A stretch of DNA of 64,000 bases from Acidobacteriaceae bacterium. Its GTDB lineage: Bacteria > Acidobacteriota > Terriglobia > Terriglobales > Acidobacteriaceae. The number at the start of each line of letters is the position of its first letter. The first letter of the stretch is position 1. The notes under the pieces are model-generated. The model was given only the letters and a program-made list of their open reading frames with translations, ran no database searches and was not told the origin of the DNA. The stretch covers positions 87,763-151,762 of the forward strand of contig JANXUC010000002.1 in the NCBI GenBank assembly GCA_025352065.1. The letters are read 5' to 3'. This document shows positions 61,738-64,000 of the stretch, one piece after another. Both the position numbers and the translations under genes were made by a program.

Positions 61738-61775
61738 TGTCATTCCGAAGGGCTTCAGCCCTGAGGAATCTGCTG
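61738..61775 (+). repeat. Family C repeat
   Basis: TGTCATTCCGAAGGGCTTCA followed by GCCCTGAGGAATCTGCTG; contains an extra GGGCTTCAGCCC-like palindrome. Confidence 0.75.
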
Positions 61776-61853
61776 TTTCCTCGCGGACCCCAATACCTTC
61801 AGGACTGGCATTAATCCGCATTTAGCATCAGACTGGAATAAAAAAGCATCCCG

Positions 61854-62084
61854 ATGGCTAAGACACAAAATCGAATCCGCAAGCACTTCCAGTTAGACGC
61901 TGCAAAACTCAAGCGCGCTCAAAAAGCCCTCCGTGCCAAAACCGAAACGGAGACTATCGAACGCGCACTAAATTTGGTGATTGCCGAACACCGGAAAAAT
62001 CGGCTGACTCACGAAGCCAACGTGCGCTTCGTCAAGAGTGGTATCGACATCAAGGATGTCTACGGCACCGTGACTAGAATTTAA
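61854..62084 (+). CDS. Small antitoxin-like protein (possible ribbon-helix-helix)
   Basis: 76 residues, basic N-terminus. LDAAKLKRAQKALRAKTETE and TIERALNLVIAEHRKN resemble the ribbon-helix-helix/VapB type of antitoxins (a helix ending in ...T.tEaieraL..vi...r). No PIN or RelE-like toxin follows; the next gene is a DNA methyltransferase after 89 bases. It may be an orphan antitoxin, or a small regulator tied to the methyltransferase locus. Confidence 0.55.
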   Translation: MAKTQNRIRKHFQLDAAKLKRAQKALRAKTETETIERALNLVIAEHRKNRLTHEANVRFVKSGIDIKDVYGTVTRI

Positions 62085-62173
62085 AACAAAGTTCGCGCTA
62101 TGTTTGTCCAGTCCAGACAAGAAACTTGCAAGCTATACTCCCTAGCCCTATTTTCGAGTAGGATTTGCACGGT

Positions 62174-63672
62174 ATGAGCCCTTCGCGCGAAACGAGGAAA
62201 AGGTCCGCATTGCTGGATACGCGAGTCGTCTACTGCGGCTACAACTTGGATCAGCTCCAAAAGCTGCCGGACAACTGCATCGACTTGGTGTACATTGACC
62301 CGCCCTTCAACTCCAACAGAAACTACGAAGTGTTTTGGGGCGAGACCAAAGAGAAGCGCGCATTTGAAGACCGCCATGCCTCTACGCAGGCCTACATTGA
62401 ATTCATGCGGCCGCGTTGCGAGCATCTCGCGCGAGTCCTGAAGGGAAGCGGCATTTTTTTTACCACTGTGACTGGCACGCCAGCCACTATGTGAAAGTAA
62501 TGCTGGACCAAATATTTGGCGAAGAAAATTTCGTCAATGAGATCATCTGGAAGCGACAGTCCTCGCACAATGACGCCAAGCAAGGGTCCAAGCACATGGG
62601 CCGCGTGCATGATTCGATTTTTCTCTACGGCGGCGGCAAAGACTACTTCTTCCAGCACCTCTATCGGCCTTACGACCAGAGCTACGTCGACAATTTCTAT
62701 CGTCATGTCGAGCCGGAGACGGGCAGGCGGTATCAGCTAGGCGACTTGACGGCACCAGGGGGTGGCGCACCCTCGAAGGGCAATCCATACTATGAGTTTC
62801 TTGGCATTAAAAAATATTCGCGCTATAGCGAAGAGAACATGCAAAAGCTGTGGACTCGGGGCCGTGTCGTGCAGACAAAAGCCGGCTCCGTCCCAAGGCT
62901 TAAGCGTTACCTCGATGAGGGTAAAGGAGTGCCGCTGGGATCGGTTTGGGACGACATTGGGCCAGTGCAAGGCATGGGAGACGAGCACCTGGGCTACCCA
63001 ACCCAGAAGCCGCTGAAGCTTTTGGAACGCATCATCGAAATTTCCTCACAACCGAATGACATTGTACTGGACGCATTCTGCGGCTGCGGCACGGCGCTGG
63101 TAGCGGCACAAAACCTTGGCCGGCAGTGGATCGGGATCGATCAATCCCCGACGGCGTGCCGCGTTATGGCCAAACGCCTGCGGGACATCTGCCGTCTGCA
63201 AGAAGACGAAAAGCTGTGGCAGATCGGGCGAGGCTTCATTGTGCGCGACCTGCCTTGGACGGAGGAAAAGCTGCGCAAGATTCCACCGTTCGAGTTCGAG
63301 AACTGGGCTGTCATCGCGCTCGGGGGCATTCCCAACAAAGCGCAGGTGGGCGATATGGGAATAGACGGACGCATCTACCCCACATCTGCCATGCCCGCGA
63401 AGAGCGGCAAGAAAGCCGGGGAACTCGACTTCATGGATGCGTGGTATCCCGTGCAGGTAAAACAAAAAGACAAAGCGGGCAGACCCGATATCGACATGTT
63501 CGAAGCAGCGATGATGCGCGAAGATCGCGCGAAGGGATTTTTTGTAAGTTTCGAGTTCTCGTCTGACGCGCTGCGGGAAATAGACGCTTTCTTTCGTCGA
63601 GAACACCGCGTGATTATCCCTCTCACAGTACGGGAGATTTTGGACGAGGTCATTGCGCAGAAATTAGCTTAA
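62174..63672 (+). pseudogene. DNA N6-adenine/N4-cytosine methyltransferase fused to an Mrr-like nuclease domain, frame broken at a T8 tract
   Basis: The frame from ATG 62174 carries VYIDPPFNSNRNYEVFWGE (DPPF, motif IV) and ends at 62494 after LKGSGIFF. The matching continuation FFYHCDWHASHYVKVML starts in the next frame. One extra T in the run of eight T at 62454-62461 would join them into one protein of about 499 residues. The rest holds a target-recognition region and SAM motif I (DIVLDAFCGCGTALVAAQNL), so the order is beta-class. The C-terminal 125 residues contain GDMGIDGRIYP and WYPVQVKQKDKAGRPDIDMF, a D...QxK arrangement like Mrr-type PD-(D/E)xK nucleases. A phase-variable or decayed restriction-modification enzyme, or a sequencing error, are all possible. 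Confidence 0.75.
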
Positions 63673-63863
63673 ATAGCAAGAAGAGGTCTATTCATCGTCT
63701 ACACCTGACCCGCCTATTGTCATGCTGAACGAAATTGAAGCATCCATGACTGCGTCAGATATATTCATCGTTGCAAGGAATTCTCACCGCACCGCGTCCA
63801 CAACACGTTGTTCCAGAATGTCCCGTAAGTATGCCTCTCCGCAGTATCGCTGCGTTAACAGAG

Positions 63864-63900
63864 GGGATTTTTCGCTACGCTCAGAGTCTGTGACTTTATT
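63864..63900 (+). repeat. Copy of the 27149-27185 repeat segment
   Basis: GGGATTTTTCGCTACGCTCA followed by GAGTCTGTGACTTTATT: 37 bases with two mismatches to the segment inside the dcw cluster. Confidence 0.7.
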
Positions 63901-63911
63901 GCGTGTATTTC

Positions 63912-64000
63912 ATGAGCGCGGCAATTATAAAGAAAGATATGAGCGAGAACCAAGCGGGAGTGGAACGCGAAGCAGGGGGAACGAAGCCAGCGGTGAGGTT
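63912..64000 (+). CDS. Start of an unidentified gene, cut by the window edge
   Basis: An open frame runs from ATG 63912 (or ATG 63939, which has AAAGAAAG upstream) to the end of the window. The first residues from 63939 are MSENQAGVEREAGGTKPAVR. Too short to identify. Confidence 0.4.
   Translation, partial: MSAAIIKKDMSENQAGVEREAGGTKPAVR

Overview
The window looks like a chromosome segment of an acidobacterium (Terriglobia/Koribacter-like). This is inferred from gene content and order, for example mraZ-rsmH-small ORF-ftsL, DUF5668/DUF4097 envelope genes, C25 proteases with DUF11 modules, and many short palindromic intergenic repeats. No database search was possible. The DNA is moderately G+C rich, and GTG and TTG starts are common. 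No tRNA, rRNA, CRISPR array or intact insertion sequence was seen.

Layout. 0-4 kb: an ECF-type sigma factor, its zinc-finger anti-sigma candidate and three membrane proteins in one overlapping operon. 4-24 kb: housekeeping and catabolic genes (cmk, mutL, a phospholipid synthase, a GtrA protein, aspS, hisS, gamma carbonic anhydrase-like protein, thioesterase). This stretch also holds a leucine-degradation-like operon (carboxyltransferase, HMG-CoA lyase, enoyl-CoA hydratase), a decayed phosphoesterase, an orphan B12-binding domain protein and an AlkA-like glycosylase. 24.7-35.2 kb: the dcw cell-wall/division cluster (mraZ, rsmH, small ORF, ftsL, ftsI with PASTA, murE, murF, mraY, murD), with a visible promoter and MraZ-box-like repeats.

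35.3-44.8 kb: the most interesting region. A cassette with its own promoter and a strong terminator follows murD, where ftsW/murG/murC would be usual. It encodes a PqqD-like protein, a radical SAM/SPASM enzyme with a Cys/Gly-rich tail, a 58-residue Cys-containing putative precursor peptide, an HprK-like kinase, and a 2118-residue protein that joins an S26-like peptidase domain to a secreted DUF11/C25 (gingipain-like) protease. I interpret it as a candidate RiPP (ribosomally made, modified peptide) system that combines radical chemistry, phosphorylation and proteolysis.

44.8-52.2 kb: a CpxA/CpxR-like two-component pair divergent from a Spy-like periplasmic protein, with CpxR-like boxes between them. 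An alcohol dehydrogenase, an ABC exporter and an ion channel follow. 52.6-58.5 kb: an excisionase-like HTH protein and the pilMNOPQ type IV pilus operon. 58.6-61.7 kb: an M24 peptidase, accB and accC. 61.8-63.7 kb: an antitoxin-like protein and a DNA methyltransferase fused to an Mrr-like nuclease domain. Its frame is broken at a run of eight T, which could be phase variation, decay or a sequencing error.

At least six families of short palindromic repeats sit between genes throughout, often as inverted pairs. One appears to have replaced the end of a crotonase gene.
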